Part shown: piece by piece, positions 8,513-16,812 of the stretch
Layout: each line of letters opens with the position of its first letter
How positions within the stretch are numbered: position 1 is the first letter of the stretch
Assembly (NCBI RefSeq): GCF_030067815.1
Contig: NZ_CP125968.1
Coordinates: forward strand, 787,501 to 851,500
Source of the DNA: Sporosarcina thermotolerans
GTDB taxonomy: Bacteria > Bacillota > Bacilli > Bacillales_A > Planococcaceae
Direction: 5' to 3'
DNA length: 64,000 nt
The notes under the pieces: model-generated
Told to the model about the DNA's origin: nothing
The model's database searches: none
The model's input: only the letters and a program-made list of their open reading frames with translations
Made by a program: the position numbers and the translations under genes

Positions 8513-9118
8513 TCCACCTCCACCTCCACCTCCACTGCCACCGCCACCGCCTTGCCCGCCACCAGATTGTCCGCCTGATTTCCCAGTAGGAGCCACTTCG
8601 CCGGCTTTCAATATTAATTCCTGCCACTTTGCTTTTAATAAAGGACTGTTAATCGTCTCTTCAATTGATTTCTCCATTTGTTTTTTCATACCGGCCGATT
8701 GCAAGATCGTCTCAAGTTGCTTTTGCATATCTGGTTGTCCAAAAAACTCCACCATCTCATTTTGAAAAGATGAGTCATTTATTAACTTTTTCATAATATC
8801 TTGTTGTTGATCTTTCATACTTTTAGCAAGTGCCTCTGAAAACTTCGGATCTTCAAAAGCATGCTTCCAAAATTCCTGACCTTTATTCGATAATAATGTA
8901 TCCTCAATCGACTTCTTCACTTCCGGCTGTTCTAATACAAGTAGCTCACGGAATTCTGCTTCACCAAGCATTTTCCGAATAGCTTTTTTCCCATCCTCTG
9001 TCTGCAATGCATCCGTCATCATTTTTTTCATCTCATCGTAATTCGGAGTTTGTTGCTGCATGCTACATCCCGACAAGAGTATGGCAAGTACAAGTAAATG
9101 AACCCATTTTTTCTTCAT
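8489..9118 (-). CDS. gerD: Spore germination lipoprotein GerD
   Basis: Inner-membrane lipoprotein needed to cluster nutrient germinant receptors in dormant spores. A signal peptide with lipobox LLSGC (Cys about 18) is followed by a long charged helical core rich in K/E/Q with repeated segments such as MKK-L---F-EM. The C-terminal tail of about 30 residues is almost pure glycine with a few serines. Convergent with salA and adjacent to kbaA, as in Bacillus. Its presence supports a spore former. The glycine tail is coded by GCC/ACC-rich repeats, so its length may vary or be mis-sequenced. Confidence 0.93.
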   Translation of the reverse strand: MKKKWVHLLVLAILLSGCSMQQQTPNYDEMKKMMTDALQTEDGKKAIRKMLGEAEFRELLVLEQPEVKKSIEDTLLSNKGQEFWKHAFEDPKFSEALAKSMKDQQQDIMKKLINDSSFQNEMVEFFGQPDMQKQLETILQSAGMKKQMEKSIEETINSPLLKAKWQELILKAGEVAPTGKSGGQSGGGQGGGGGSGGGGGGGESGGGGK

Positions 9119-9260
9119 GGAATCAATTTCCCTTCCGATTGCGTTTTCATTTATTGTTCACAAAATAGGAGAGAATATGCATCTGATGCTCAACTAAATA
9201 GATTTTTCAACAAAACGTTGATACACTATAATAAGCAATTGAAAAACGGGGAACTATATC

Positions 9261-9942
9261 GTGACCATACGAAATTGGATAAAATTCTTTTTTAATGCAT
9301 TGATAATCGGAGGACTTGTCACGGCTATCATCGGGTTGATAGTTCGTTGGGAGTTTTTCTCGCAATATTTGTCAAACGGGGAGTATTTGGAGTTTCTTGG
9401 TGCCTTTATTTGGATGATTTTTCTTGGGTTTACGATGAGTGTCGTTGCTCAAATGGGCTTCTTTGCTTACTTGACGGTGCATCAATTCGGTGTCAATTTG
9501 TTTAAATCATTGACATTATGGAATTGGGTACAGTTATTGATCATTGCAGTCGTACTTTTTGACCTAATATTTTTCAGATTCCAGCTGACAGAGGGTAATA
9601 CAGGGCGCACTCTTTTGTATATAACATTGTTAGTTTCATTGCTTGCAGTTTCCATTGTAACTGCTTATTTCAAAGCAAAATGGACAAAAAAAGCACACTC
9701 TTATTTCAGCATTGTTTTTCATGATTGTTATTACGACCCTTGAGTGGCTGCCAGCGTTGATGGTACGTTCAGGAAACATCGATTCGTGGGTAACAATTTT
9801 ATTATTCCCACTTCTTGCAGTAAATGCCTATCAGATTCTTATGTTGCCTAAATACAATCGCCAGTCCGATGAAGATAAAGCAAAACTTGATGCTCGAAAG
9901 AAAGCAAGAAAAGCAAGTATGAAAACGGCCAAAGCAAAATGA
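9261..9942 (+). CDS. kbaA: KinB-signalling pathway activation protein KbaA (frameshift)
   Basis: Membrane protein that in Bacillus stimulates the KinB sensor kinase feeding the sporulation phosphorelay. Six or so hydrophobic segments are visible, including WEFFSQYLSNGEYLEF and the conserved FFAYLTVHQFG. The frame breaks at 9686-9692, where seven A are present. Six A would continue TKKHTLISALFFMIVITTLEWLPALM, so one A is probably inserted. GTG start at 9261. It is followed by a strong terminator. Position between gerD and a pdaB-like gene is the conserved arrangement. Confidence 0.88.
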
Positions 9943-9985
9943 ATAAAAGCACAGTACCCCTGACGTGGGGTACTGTGCTTTTATT
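9942..9985 (+). terminator. Strong terminator after kbaA
   Basis: A near-perfect 18-bp stem (AATAAAAGCACAGTACCCC with its complement at 9967-9985) around a short loop, with T-rich ends on both strands, so it may work in both directions. Confidence 0.9.
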
Positions 9986-10001
9986 CATTGTTTTTTTGAT
10001 C

Positions 10002-10114
10002 GTCCAGCTTCGGGCGCCAAGAGCTCGGGTCATAAGTCGAAGTTAGTGCGTAAACCGCCACTTCATATCTTCGTCTTATGCCTTTCGCCCCTAAGCAGGC
10101 GCCCTACGCTTTTG
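10002..10114. repeat. Dispersed ~110-bp inverted element, copy B
   Basis: Contains GGGCGCC, GCTCGGGTCATAAG on the left and GTCTTATGCC, TCGCCCCTAAGCAGGCGCC on the right. It is the same element as at 115-225 (inverted) and 22326-22440. It lies between the kbaA terminator and the 3' end of the convergent pdaB-like gene. Confidence 0.85.
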
Positions 10115-10115
10115 G

Positions 10116-10780
10116 TTAATCAGGTATTTTCTTCGTCTTGATTGACATATTAAACAGAACATCCTCCAAAGATTTATATTGGCGGCTTTCATTGAGCGTA
10201 ATTAAATCAGCCAACGTAACGCGATCTTCACGAAAATGCGGTATTGAAATGATTTCACCTTCCAAAACGGGAGGCGGTTCACCCCTGCTCCATTGTACAG
10301 TGGAACCAAGCGCATTCACTTCTGTATCCCAAAGAGCATTGCGTAAAGAGTGGGGAAAAACTCGTCCGAAGTCCTGAACCATAATGGTTTCGAACCGAAT
10401 AATTCCTCGTATTTTTCCAACTGCCCAATGAGAAGAGGAGTGTTTTGTTCATACTCCGACCCCGCATGTCCCAACAGACCGGTCGGAATATTACGTTTCT
10501 TGATCATTTCTACAATTTCTGGAAAGCGATCTGCCCAGTCCATATCAAGAAGAAGTAAAGGATAAGGAGCTTTCAATTCACGAATCAACTGCTCCACTTC
10601 CTCATCGCCAAAGGAAATATTGATAGTCAATGCAGAACCTGACATCCCTCTGACGATGACCTCATGCGGCTCGTCCGTCAACCTGAATACCGATTTTAGG
10701 GAATCAGTGTTAGGTATGCCTGGAAAGATCAAGGCGGCGGCAGTGCAAACGAAAATGAGTAGTATTAATTTTGTTCTCAA
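10116..10780 (-). CDS. Degenerate PdaB-like polysaccharide-deacetylase-family protein (frameshift)
   Basis: About 220 residues: N-terminal membrane/signal segment, then a NodB-like fold read from TINISFGDEEVEQLIREL, FPEIVEMIKKRNIPTGLLGHAGSEY, PLWFRTSDEFFP, LGSTVQWSRGE and IISIPHF. Position next to kbaA is that of pdaB, a sporulation deacetylase homologue. The catalytic TFDDG-type motif reads TINISFG, and no HxxxH zinc site is seen, so enzymatic activity is doubtful. The frame breaks at the GGGG at 10352-10355; a fifth G would join FFP to HSLRNALW. It lies opposite in direction to kbaA, which differs from the usual co-directional arrangement. Confidence 0.55.
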
Positions 10781-10893
10781 GTCACATCCCCTTTGAAACG
10801 CAATCTATAAATTACTTTATGACAAAGGCTTGACCAATATGATTGGAACATGCTACTATGAAAAAGTCGTTGAGGCATAGTTTGGAAAAATAG

Positions 10894-10922
10894 TTGATTC
10901 GTTTTGGATTTTAAGCTATACT
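10894..10922 (+). promoter_or_regulatory. SigA promoter of the tRNA cluster
   Basis: TTGATT at 10894-10899, 17-bp spacer, TATACT at 10917-10922, about 38 bases before tRNA-Asn. Confidence 0.8.
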
Positions 10923-10959
10923 ATGTTTTGTCGTTGGAATATAAAAATACTATTACGAT

Positions 10960-11034
10960 TCCGCAGTAGCTCAGTGGTAGAGCAATCGGCTGTTAACCGA
11001 TCGGTCGTAGGTTCGAGTCCTACCTGCGGAGCCA
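10960..11034 (+). tRNA. tRNA-Asn (GTT)
   Basis: Complete cloverleaf with encoded CCA; acceptor TCCGCAG/CTGCGGA, anticodon loop CTGTTAA. First of a five-gene cluster. Confidence 0.98.
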
Positions 11035-11041
11035 TTTTTAT

Positions 11042-11117
11042 GCTTCCATAGCTCAGTAGGTAGAGTGCTTCCATGGTAAGGAAGAGGTCACCGGTTCGAA
11101 TCCGGTTGGAAGCTCCA
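11042..11117 (+). tRNA. tRNA-Thr (GGT)
   Basis: Acceptor GCTTCCA/TGGAAGC with encoded CCA; anticodon loop ATGGTAA gives GGT. Confidence 0.97.
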
Positions 11118-11214
11118 GTGATCTTAAAGAAATTCAGAAATAGGGTTGCATACTGATTTCAAATTTGTTACTATAACATTTGTGCGATTCGCACACACCA
11201 TTTCCATTATCAAC

Positions 11215-11289
11215 GGCCCCTTGGTCAAGCGGTTAAGACACCGCCCTTTCACGGCGGTAACACGGGTTCGAATCCCGTAGGGGTCACCA
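11215..11289 (+). tRNA. tRNA-Glu (TTC)
   Basis: Acceptor GGCCCCT/AGGGGTC (one G-U pair), anticodon loop CTTTCAC, encoded CCA. The spacer before it (11118-11214) contains a short TTGTGCGATTCGCACACA dyad, possibly a processing or regulatory hairpin. Confidence 0.97.
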
Positions 11290-11336
11290 TGTTTGTTCCT
11301 TTTAAAAAGATGTGCAGCTTATCATAATTTTAACCT

Positions 11337-11421
11337 GGTGGGGTAGCGAAGTGGCTAAACGCGGCGGACTGTAAATCCGCTCCCTCAGGGTTCGGCGGTT
11401 CGAATCCGTCCCCCACCACCA
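11337..11421 (+). tRNA. tRNA-Tyr (GTA)
   Basis: 85 bases with the long variable arm typical of tRNA-Tyr; anticodon loop CTGTAAA; acceptor GGTGGGG/CCCCACC, encoded CCA. Confidence 0.97.
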
Positions 11422-11464
11422 TTTATACATACACCTGGGAAGCAGCTTATCACGATTTTAACGT

Positions 11465-11538
11465 TGGGGTATAGCCAAGCGGTAAGGCAACGGACTTTGA
11501 CTCCGTCATTCGTTGGTTCGAATCCAGCTACCCAGCCA
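11465..11538 (+). tRNA. tRNA-Gln (TTG), one base missing in the acceptor stem
   Basis: Anticodon loop CTTTGAC gives TTG. The 5' acceptor strand TGGGGTA needs TACCCCA on the 3' side, but the sequence reads TACCCA before GCCA, so one C of a C4 run is lacking. The rest of the cloverleaf is normal. Because a functional tRNA-Gln would not tolerate this, it is probably another homopolymer consensus error. Confidence 0.93.
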
Positions 11539-11652
11539 ATCATTTTTTTCGCAACACGAAAAAAATGATTTGCGAGTAATACCGAAAGGTATTAGGAGCA
11601 AAAGGTTTTGAACTGCGAGTAACACCAAAGACGTAAAGAGCAAATGGTTTAA
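11538..11652 (+). repeat. Hairpin plus tandem structured repeat after the tRNA cluster
   Basis: First comes a perfect 14-bp stem (AATCATTTTTTTCG at 11538-11551 with its complement at 11557-11570, loop CAACA) starting at the tRNA-Gln end. It is followed by two direct copies of a GCGAGTAAYACC...GAGCAAAWGGTTT unit (11571-11613 and 11614-11652). The first copy folds as TAATACC-GAAA-GGTATTA, a stem with a GNRA tetraloop; the second is degenerate. The hairpin probably ends or stabilises the tRNA precursor. The role of the repeats is unknown. Confidence 0.7.
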
Positions 11653-12065
11653 TTACCAAACCAATAAAAACCTATTAAAAACAATTCACCCAACAACCAC
11701 ATACATCACAAAACCAAAACCCTTCCATAAATGAAAGGTTTTTTTATTTCTCCAAAACCCCCTACAAGTTCAAAAAAAATTCAAACATCCAACTTTCAAT
11801 TACAAAATTGGCAGGTAATATAAAAGGTATTGTATAATAGAAACACTTATAAAATAATGGATACAAAAGTTTAAGTTAATGCTTGAATTTATGCACCAAT
11901 ACCTAACAATTTGTTTTTTGATTATTGATCAACTTAAAAACTTTACTATTGTATGGAAAGTATTTTTAGTTGGTCAGATATCAGCAAAGGAATTTTCCTA
12001 ACGCAAATACGTAATTCAATTTGTATTGTATCTATGGTTTTCAGACTGGAGGAAAGTAATATCCT
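11653..12065 (+). other. Non-coding spacer before the GGDEF-EAL gene
   Basis: AT-rich. It holds a terminator-like hairpin at 11715-11746 (AAACCCTTCC / GAAAGGTTTTTTT, imperfect). A possible promoter (TTGGCA about 11808, TATAAT about 11833, with a long 19-bp spacer) lies far upstream of the next gene, leaving a leader of roughly 220 bases. TGGAGGAAAGT lies before the ATG at 12066. No other feature was seen. Confidence 0.4.
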
Positions 12066-14167
12066 ATGCATGATTATATTGAAATGATGCAAAAAATGAC
12101 GGGTGCTGGAAATAAGCAAGATGTAGAGAAAATGTTAGGTGATATTGCATTCGCTTTGGACAAATCAGCCATCGTCGCCATCACCGACCGTACCGGGAAA
12201 ATCACTTATGTTAATGAATTATTTGTGAAAATGTCCAAATATAAATCCCATGAATTGATAGGATCGACCCACTCGATGATCAACTCAGGCCTTCATTCGA
12301 AACAGTTCTTTAAAGACATGTGGGCGACAATCGGCCGGGGGATATATGGCATGGTGAAATTCGGAATCGAGCAAAGGACGGAAGCTTCTATTGGGTCGAT
12401 ACGAAAATTGTACCTTTTTTGAACGAAAAGGGGATTCCAAACCGTTACATCTCGATTCGATATGATATTACGGAACGAAAAAACTTGAAAGAGAAGATAC
12501 TCAAAGATGCGGAAGTGTATCGGTTAATAACTGAAAACGCCTCTGATTTTATTTCCGTAATCGATCTTGAAGGCAACTTCCGTTATGTGTCCCCAAACCA
12601 TGAATCATTATTAGGGTATGACCTGAGTAAACTCCAACACACCAATTTCAATACGATTGTGATGGACGGGGATCATCCTGCATTAAACAGAGCGTTGCAT
12701 TTGGCTAAATATTCCTCTACGGCAACGGTTGAATTCCGCATTATAGACAACAATCGTTCAGTTAGAATGATGAAAGTGAATTTGCATCTTATTAAGGAAA
12801 AAGGGGAGTATTTTAATCACCTTGTGGTAGCGATGCACGATATTACAATCCAGAAGGAATCTGAACAACTTATACGTGAATTGGCTTTTAAAGATCAGCT
12901 AACCTCACTGTTGAACCGCAAAGCATTCAGCGAAAAGCTTTATACAGTATTGGAGTCTGCTAAAAAAAGAGAATCCACATTAGGGTTGGTTTATTTGAAC
13001 ATAGACCGTCTTCGACATGTTAATGATTCGTTCGGACATAAAATTGGTGATTATGCTCTATCTGTTATTGCAAATCGTTTAAAAACAATTCTTAGCGATG
13101 AGGATATTATCGGTCGAATTTCAGGTGATGAGTTTTCCTTCACATTAAAGGATGTTAAAAATGAGGAGGAAGCAGAGCGCTTAACTGCTGAAATAAAGTC
13201 TCGCTTAGAAATGCCGATTCAGTCTAATGAAGAATCTTTCAGTATTTCCACAAGTTGCGGAATTGCACTTTTCCCCAAGCATGCCAAAACGCCAACGGAT
13301 CTAATTATGAATGCTGGAAAAGCACTTCATTATGTAAAGGAGCATGGTGGCGGAGATTATCAAATGTTTGAGCCGGGAACCGCAGCTAAAACGTTGGAGC
13401 GAATCCTTTTGGAGAATGAATTACGAAAAAGTGTTCAAATGGGATATTTCACGCTTGAATATCAACCGAAAATGAATTTAGTGTATGGAGAATTATCCGG
13501 AGTTGAGGCGTTGGTTCGTTGGAATCATCCTGATCTTGGCCGTATTCCTCCCGATAAATTCATTCCTCTCGCGGAGGAAACTAAAATCATTCTACCTTTA
13601 GGTGAGTGGATTTTACGGGAGGCCTGTAAGCAGGCAGCCTTATGGAAACTTCAGGGCTATGCGTCAATTCCCATTGCAGTAAATATGTCAACGGTCCAAC
13701 TTGAGGATCCGGAAATCGTAGAGACGATTGAAAGAATTATGTTGGAAGAGGGAGTAGGTCCTGAACAGATTGAGATTGAACTAACAGAAAGCTCCTTCGC
13801 GGATCGTGATGAAATGCGATATACCATTCAAAAAATCCGTGATTTAGGAATAGTGGTGGCTATAGATGACTTTGGAACAGGTTATAGTACGTTTAGTTAC
13901 ATTAAGGAATTACCTGCGGATATATTGAAAATCGACATGTCTTTCATTCGAGATATCGATGTGAATGAAAACAGCCAAGCCATCGTAAAAGCGATTGTTA
14001 CATTGGCCGATACGGCGGGTCTGAACGTAATTGGGGAGGGAATAGAAACTATTGAACAAGTAGGAATCCTTCGGCGACTCGGTTGCAGGGAAGGACAAGG
14101 CTATTTGTATAGTAAACCCCTACCGCCCGATGAAATTGTATATATGTTTCCAAAAGTAGAAAGATGA
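12066..14167 (+). CDS. PAS-PAS-GGDEF-EAL cyclic-di-GMP protein (frameshift)
   Basis: About 700 residues, soluble. PAS 1 (about 25-140: [20 protein letters not shown]), PAS 2 (about 155-270: [26 protein letters not shown]), GGDEF (about 280-440, signature SGDEF), EAL (about 450-690). The EAL catalytic set is present: [37 protein letters not shown], and Q in GQGY. A phosphodiesterase is therefore likely. The GGDEF domain has NID for the usual DID and SGDEF for GGDEF, so cyclase activity is uncertain. The frame breaks at 12337-12341 (five G; six would read [17 protein letters not shown], the expected PAS motif). It has no membrane segment, so the PAS domains would sense a cytosolic signal. It stands alone after the tRNA cluster. 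Confidence 0.9.
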
Positions 14168-14241
14168 ATAAATATCCGTAAATTTGTCGAGTGAGCCATT
14201 CCCTTTAACAACTTATTATAAGTTTAAGGGGGTTGGTAAAA

Positions 14242-15147
14242 TTGAGAAAGTTAGATATATCGATAATCGGTGTTCCACTGGACTACGGACAAAGCCGCAG
14301 AGGTGTGGATATGGGGCCGAGTGCCATCCGTTACGCAGGAGCCATGAAAAGATTGGAAGCTATTGGACATAGTCTTCAAGACGAAGGTGATATCCAAGTA
14401 AGCGTTATTGAAAATAAAAATCGTGAAGAAACAAATTTGAAAAACCTTGAAGAAGTTGTACAGGCAACAAGTGAACTTGCCAATCGAGTATCAAGAGTTA
14501 TTGAGAATGGTAGGTTTCCGCTTGTATTTGGCGGTGACCACAGCATTGCTATAGGAACATTAGCTGGTTTAACTTCGAAATATAAAAACTTAGGTGTCAT
14601 CTGGTACGATGCCCATGCGGATTTAAATACTGCAGAGACATCCCCGTCGGGCAATATTCACGGCATGCCACTTGCGGTATCCATGGGACTTGGTCATGAA
14701 AAACTTGTTAATATTTTCACAGATGGACAAAAAGTGAAGCCGGAAAACATTGTTATTATCGGTGCCCGATCAGTTGATCCTGGAGAACGTGCATTAATCA
14801 AGAAAAGAGGCATTAAAGTATATACAATGCATGAAATCGATCGTGATGGAATGTCGTCCGTTATGAAAGAGGCTATTGAATACTTGAAATGCAGAAACTT
14901 GGATGGGGTTCATCTGTCATTAGATCTTGATGGTTTGGATCCACTGTATACACCGGGGGTTGGGACTCCGGTTCCTGGAGGGATCAGTTACCGGGAAAGC
15001 CATTTGGCGATGGAAATGCTTGAGGATTCAGGAGTCATCACTTCAGCGGAATTTGTTGAAGTTAATCCGATTCTCGATGAAAAGAACAAAACTGCTGATG
15101 TGGCGGTTGGCCTAATGGGCTCACTTTTTGGTGAAAAATTATTATAA
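14242..15147 (+). CDS. rocF: Arginase
   Basis: Hydrolyses arginine to ornithine and urea. 302 residues with the three manganese signatures GGDHSIAIG, WYDAHADLN and HLSLDLDGLDP, plus GVPLDYGQSRRGVDMGPSAIRYA at the start and the substrate loop SPSGNIHGMPL. AAGGGGG upstream with 9-base spacing favours TTG 14242 over the TTG at 14233. It has its own terminator, immediately followed by the sigW control region. In several Bacillaceae arginase neighbours sigW, supporting the assignment over agmatinase. Confidence 0.93.
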   Translation: MRKLDISIIGVPLDYGQSRRGVDMGPSAIRYAGAMKRLEAIGHSLQDEGDIQVSVIENKNREETNLKNLEEVVQATSELANRVSRVIENGRFPLVFGGDHSIAIGTLAGLTSKYKNLGVIWYDAHADLNTAETSPSGNIHGMPLAVSMGLGHEKLVNIFTDGQKVKPENIVIIGARSVDPGERALIKKRGIKVYTMHEIDRDGMSSVMKEAIEYLKCRNLDGVHLSLDLDGLDPLYTPGVGTPVPGGISYRESHLAMEMLEDSGVITSAEFVEVNPILDEKNKTADVAVGLMGSLFGEKLL

Positions 15148-15181
15148 AAAAACTGCTTGGATATTTCCAAGCAGTTTTTTT
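15147..15181 (+). terminator. Terminator after rocF
   Basis: AAAAAACTGCTTGG / CCAAGCAGTTTTTT perfect stem with a 6-base loop. Confidence 0.93.
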
Positions 15182-15241
15182 ATTGAAAGGATAAGGAAAA
15201 GTTTATCAATCTTTGGTAAAATAAAAATAACGATAAAAAAA

Positions 15242-15270
15242 TGAAACCTGTTGAACCCTTCAAGCGTATA
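15242..15270 (+). promoter_or_regulatory. SigW-type promoter of sigW-rsiW
   Basis: TGAAAC at 15242-15247, 17-bp spacer, CGTATA at 15265-15270. This is the ECF-sigma promoter pattern by which SigW activates its own operon in Bacillus. Confidence 0.85.
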
Positions 15271-15306
15271 GAAGGAACAGCCGCATAGAGCGGAGGATGA
15301 AAGTCA

Positions 15307-15870
15307 TTGGATGAATTGGTCAATAAACGAATAAATGAAGTGATCAAAGGCAATCAGGATGCATTCGGCGAGATTGTTTCGTTATTTCAACATCGGCTGT
15401 ATCACGTTTGTTATCGAATGCTTGGCAATCCACAGGAGGCGGAGGATATCGCCCAAGAAGCTTTTGTACGTGCGTATGTGAATATACATACATTTGATCA
15501 GAAGCGTAAGTTTTCCACATGGTTGTTCCGGATTGCCACAAACTTATGCATCGACCGCATTCGAAAGAAGAAGCCTGATTACTATCTGGATGCGACTGTA
15601 CCAGGGACTGATGGACTTAATATGTATTCACAGATTGCGGCAACAGGCGATTTGCCTGAAGAAGAAGTTGAGCGTATGGAAGCCCAGGAACGTGTCCAAT
15701 ACGAAATCGGCAGACTGCCCGAGAAATACCGGACAGTCATCGTATTACGCTATTTGGAAGAATTGCCGTTGCAGGATATAAGTGATATTTTAGAACTACC
15801 ATTAGGAACTGTAAAAACCCGTGTACACCGTGGACGCGAAGCGCTTCGGAAACAGATGGGTAATATGTAG
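15307..15870 (+). CDS. sigW: ECF RNA-polymerase sigma factor SigW
   Basis: 187 residues, with region 2 (HRLYHVCYRMLGNPQEAEDIAQEAFVRAY, then FSTWLFRIATNLCIDR) and region 4 (LPEKYRTVIVLRYLEELPLQDISDILELPLGTVKTRVHRGREALRK). SigW drives envelope-stress genes. It is paired with rsiW 13 bases downstream and precedes cdaA-cdaR-glmM as in Bacillus. The start is TTG 15307 with GGAGG about 10 bases upstream. The TGAAAC/CGTATA promoter in front predicts autoregulation. Confidence 0.96.
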   Translation: MDELVNKRINEVIKGNQDAFGEIVSLFQHRLYHVCYRMLGNPQEAEDIAQEAFVRAYVNIHTFDQKRKFSTWLFRIATNLCIDRIRKKKPDYYLDATVPGTDGLNMYSQIAATGDLPEEEVERMEAQERVQYEIGRLPEKYRTVIVLRYLEELPLQDISDILELPLGTVKTRVHRGREALRKQMGNM

Positions 15871-15883
15871 GAGGGAATTAAGT

Positions 15884-16516
15884 ATGAATACGTGTCAGGA
15901 ACCAGTTATCCATTTAATGCACGCGTATTTAGACGGAGACATTAGCCGCCAAGACGAACAACAATTGAAACATCATTTATCTGCATGCCCGCATTGCAAG
16001 GAAATGATGGATGAATTGAAAATGTCGTCTTTATTCCTTCAAGGTGCTTCGCCCGTAAAAGCACCGGACGGATTTGTCTCAGGCGTGATGGCACGTCTCC
16101 CGAAAGAAAAATCGCAAGCAGGTATACAACGACAATTACGCAGGCATCCATTACTGGCTGCCGCTGCACTCTTCTTCATACTAATGAGCGCAACATTTTT
16201 TTCTAATTTCGGCGACAATCAGCAGTTCTCATTCACCAAGCAGCCGAATCTTGTCATCGAAGGCGATACGGTTATTGTACCTGCAGGTGAGGTTGTAAAA
16301 GGCGATCTTGTTGTGGAAAATGGAAATCTCAGAATTGAAGGGGAAGTCGTCGGCAACGTAACCGTCATCCGTGGTTCAAAATATATGGCATCCACAGCCG
16401 TAGTAACAGGAAATAGCGAAGAAATCGACAAAATGTTCGATTGGCTTTGGTATAAAATTAAAACGACAGTGAAAGATATTTTCCCTGCTTCAAAAAGCGA
16501 GCCGGTAGGAGAATAG
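15884..16516 (+). CDS. rsiW: Anti-sigma-W factor RsiW
   Basis: Membrane-spanning anti-sigma factor that holds SigW until regulated proteolysis. 210 residues. The N-terminal zinc-binding anti-sigma motif is H-x3-C-x2-C in LKHHLSACPHCKEMM; a single transmembrane helix lies at about 87-108 (LLAAAALFFILMSATFF). The extracytoplasmic part is rich in short beta-like repeats (VIEGDTVIVPAGEVVKGDLVV, LRIEGEVVGNVTVI), longer than the minimal family. ATG 15884 follows GGAGGGAAT. A very strong terminator follows. Confidence 0.94.
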   Translation: MNTCQEPVIHLMHAYLDGDISRQDEQQLKHHLSACPHCKEMMDELKMSSLFLQGASPVKAPDGFVSGVMARLPKEKSQAGIQRQLRRHPLLAAAALFFILMSATFFSNFGDNQQFSFTKQPNLVIEGDTVIVPAGEVVKGDLVVENGNLRIEGEVVGNVTVIRGSKYMASTAVVTGNSEEIDKMFDWLWYKIKTTVKDIFPASKSEPVGE

Positions 16517-16562
16517 AAAAAACGATCGCCTTCCCGACAAGCGGGAAGGCGATCGTTTTTTT
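16517..16562 (+). terminator. Terminator after rsiW
   Basis: 16-bp-plus perfect stem AAAAACGATCGCCTTCCCG with its complement, five-base loop, T run. Confidence 0.95.
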
Positions 16563-16578
16563 GTTTCAGTAATAGCGT

Positions 16579-16635
16579 TCCGCGCTCAAGGAAGACCAAT
16601 CCACGCTCATGAAGAATTCCCCGCACTCAAACTTA
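16579..16635. repeat. Short 20-21-bp-period array (core CCRCRCTCA)
   Basis: Three cores CCGCGCTCA, CCACGCTCA, CCGCACTCA start at 16580, 16601 and 16621 (spacings 21 and 20). The intervening bases differ. The same period appears in arrays at 24.56, 24.74, 28.81, 63.60 and 63.71 kb with other core words. The remainder of the spacer up to cdaA (16636-16812) shows only a TATACT-like box near 16772. Confidence 0.6.
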
Positions 16636-16812
16636 ATCCCCTGCAACCAAACCCATCCAATATTCGTCAAAATTCAGCAGTAAAATCAATCATAATGATG
16701 CACTAAAAACAACTGCCTTATAAATCCAATTCACGCCCTTTTACGGAAGCATTGGACTAGGGCTGTATGATATACTAATGTATAAGAATTTGGGATGAAG
16801 GTGGGGAAGCGC

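Noticed and set aside
8493..8765. Plus-strand poly-proline protein
   Set aside because: It is the antisense reading of the GerD glycine tail.
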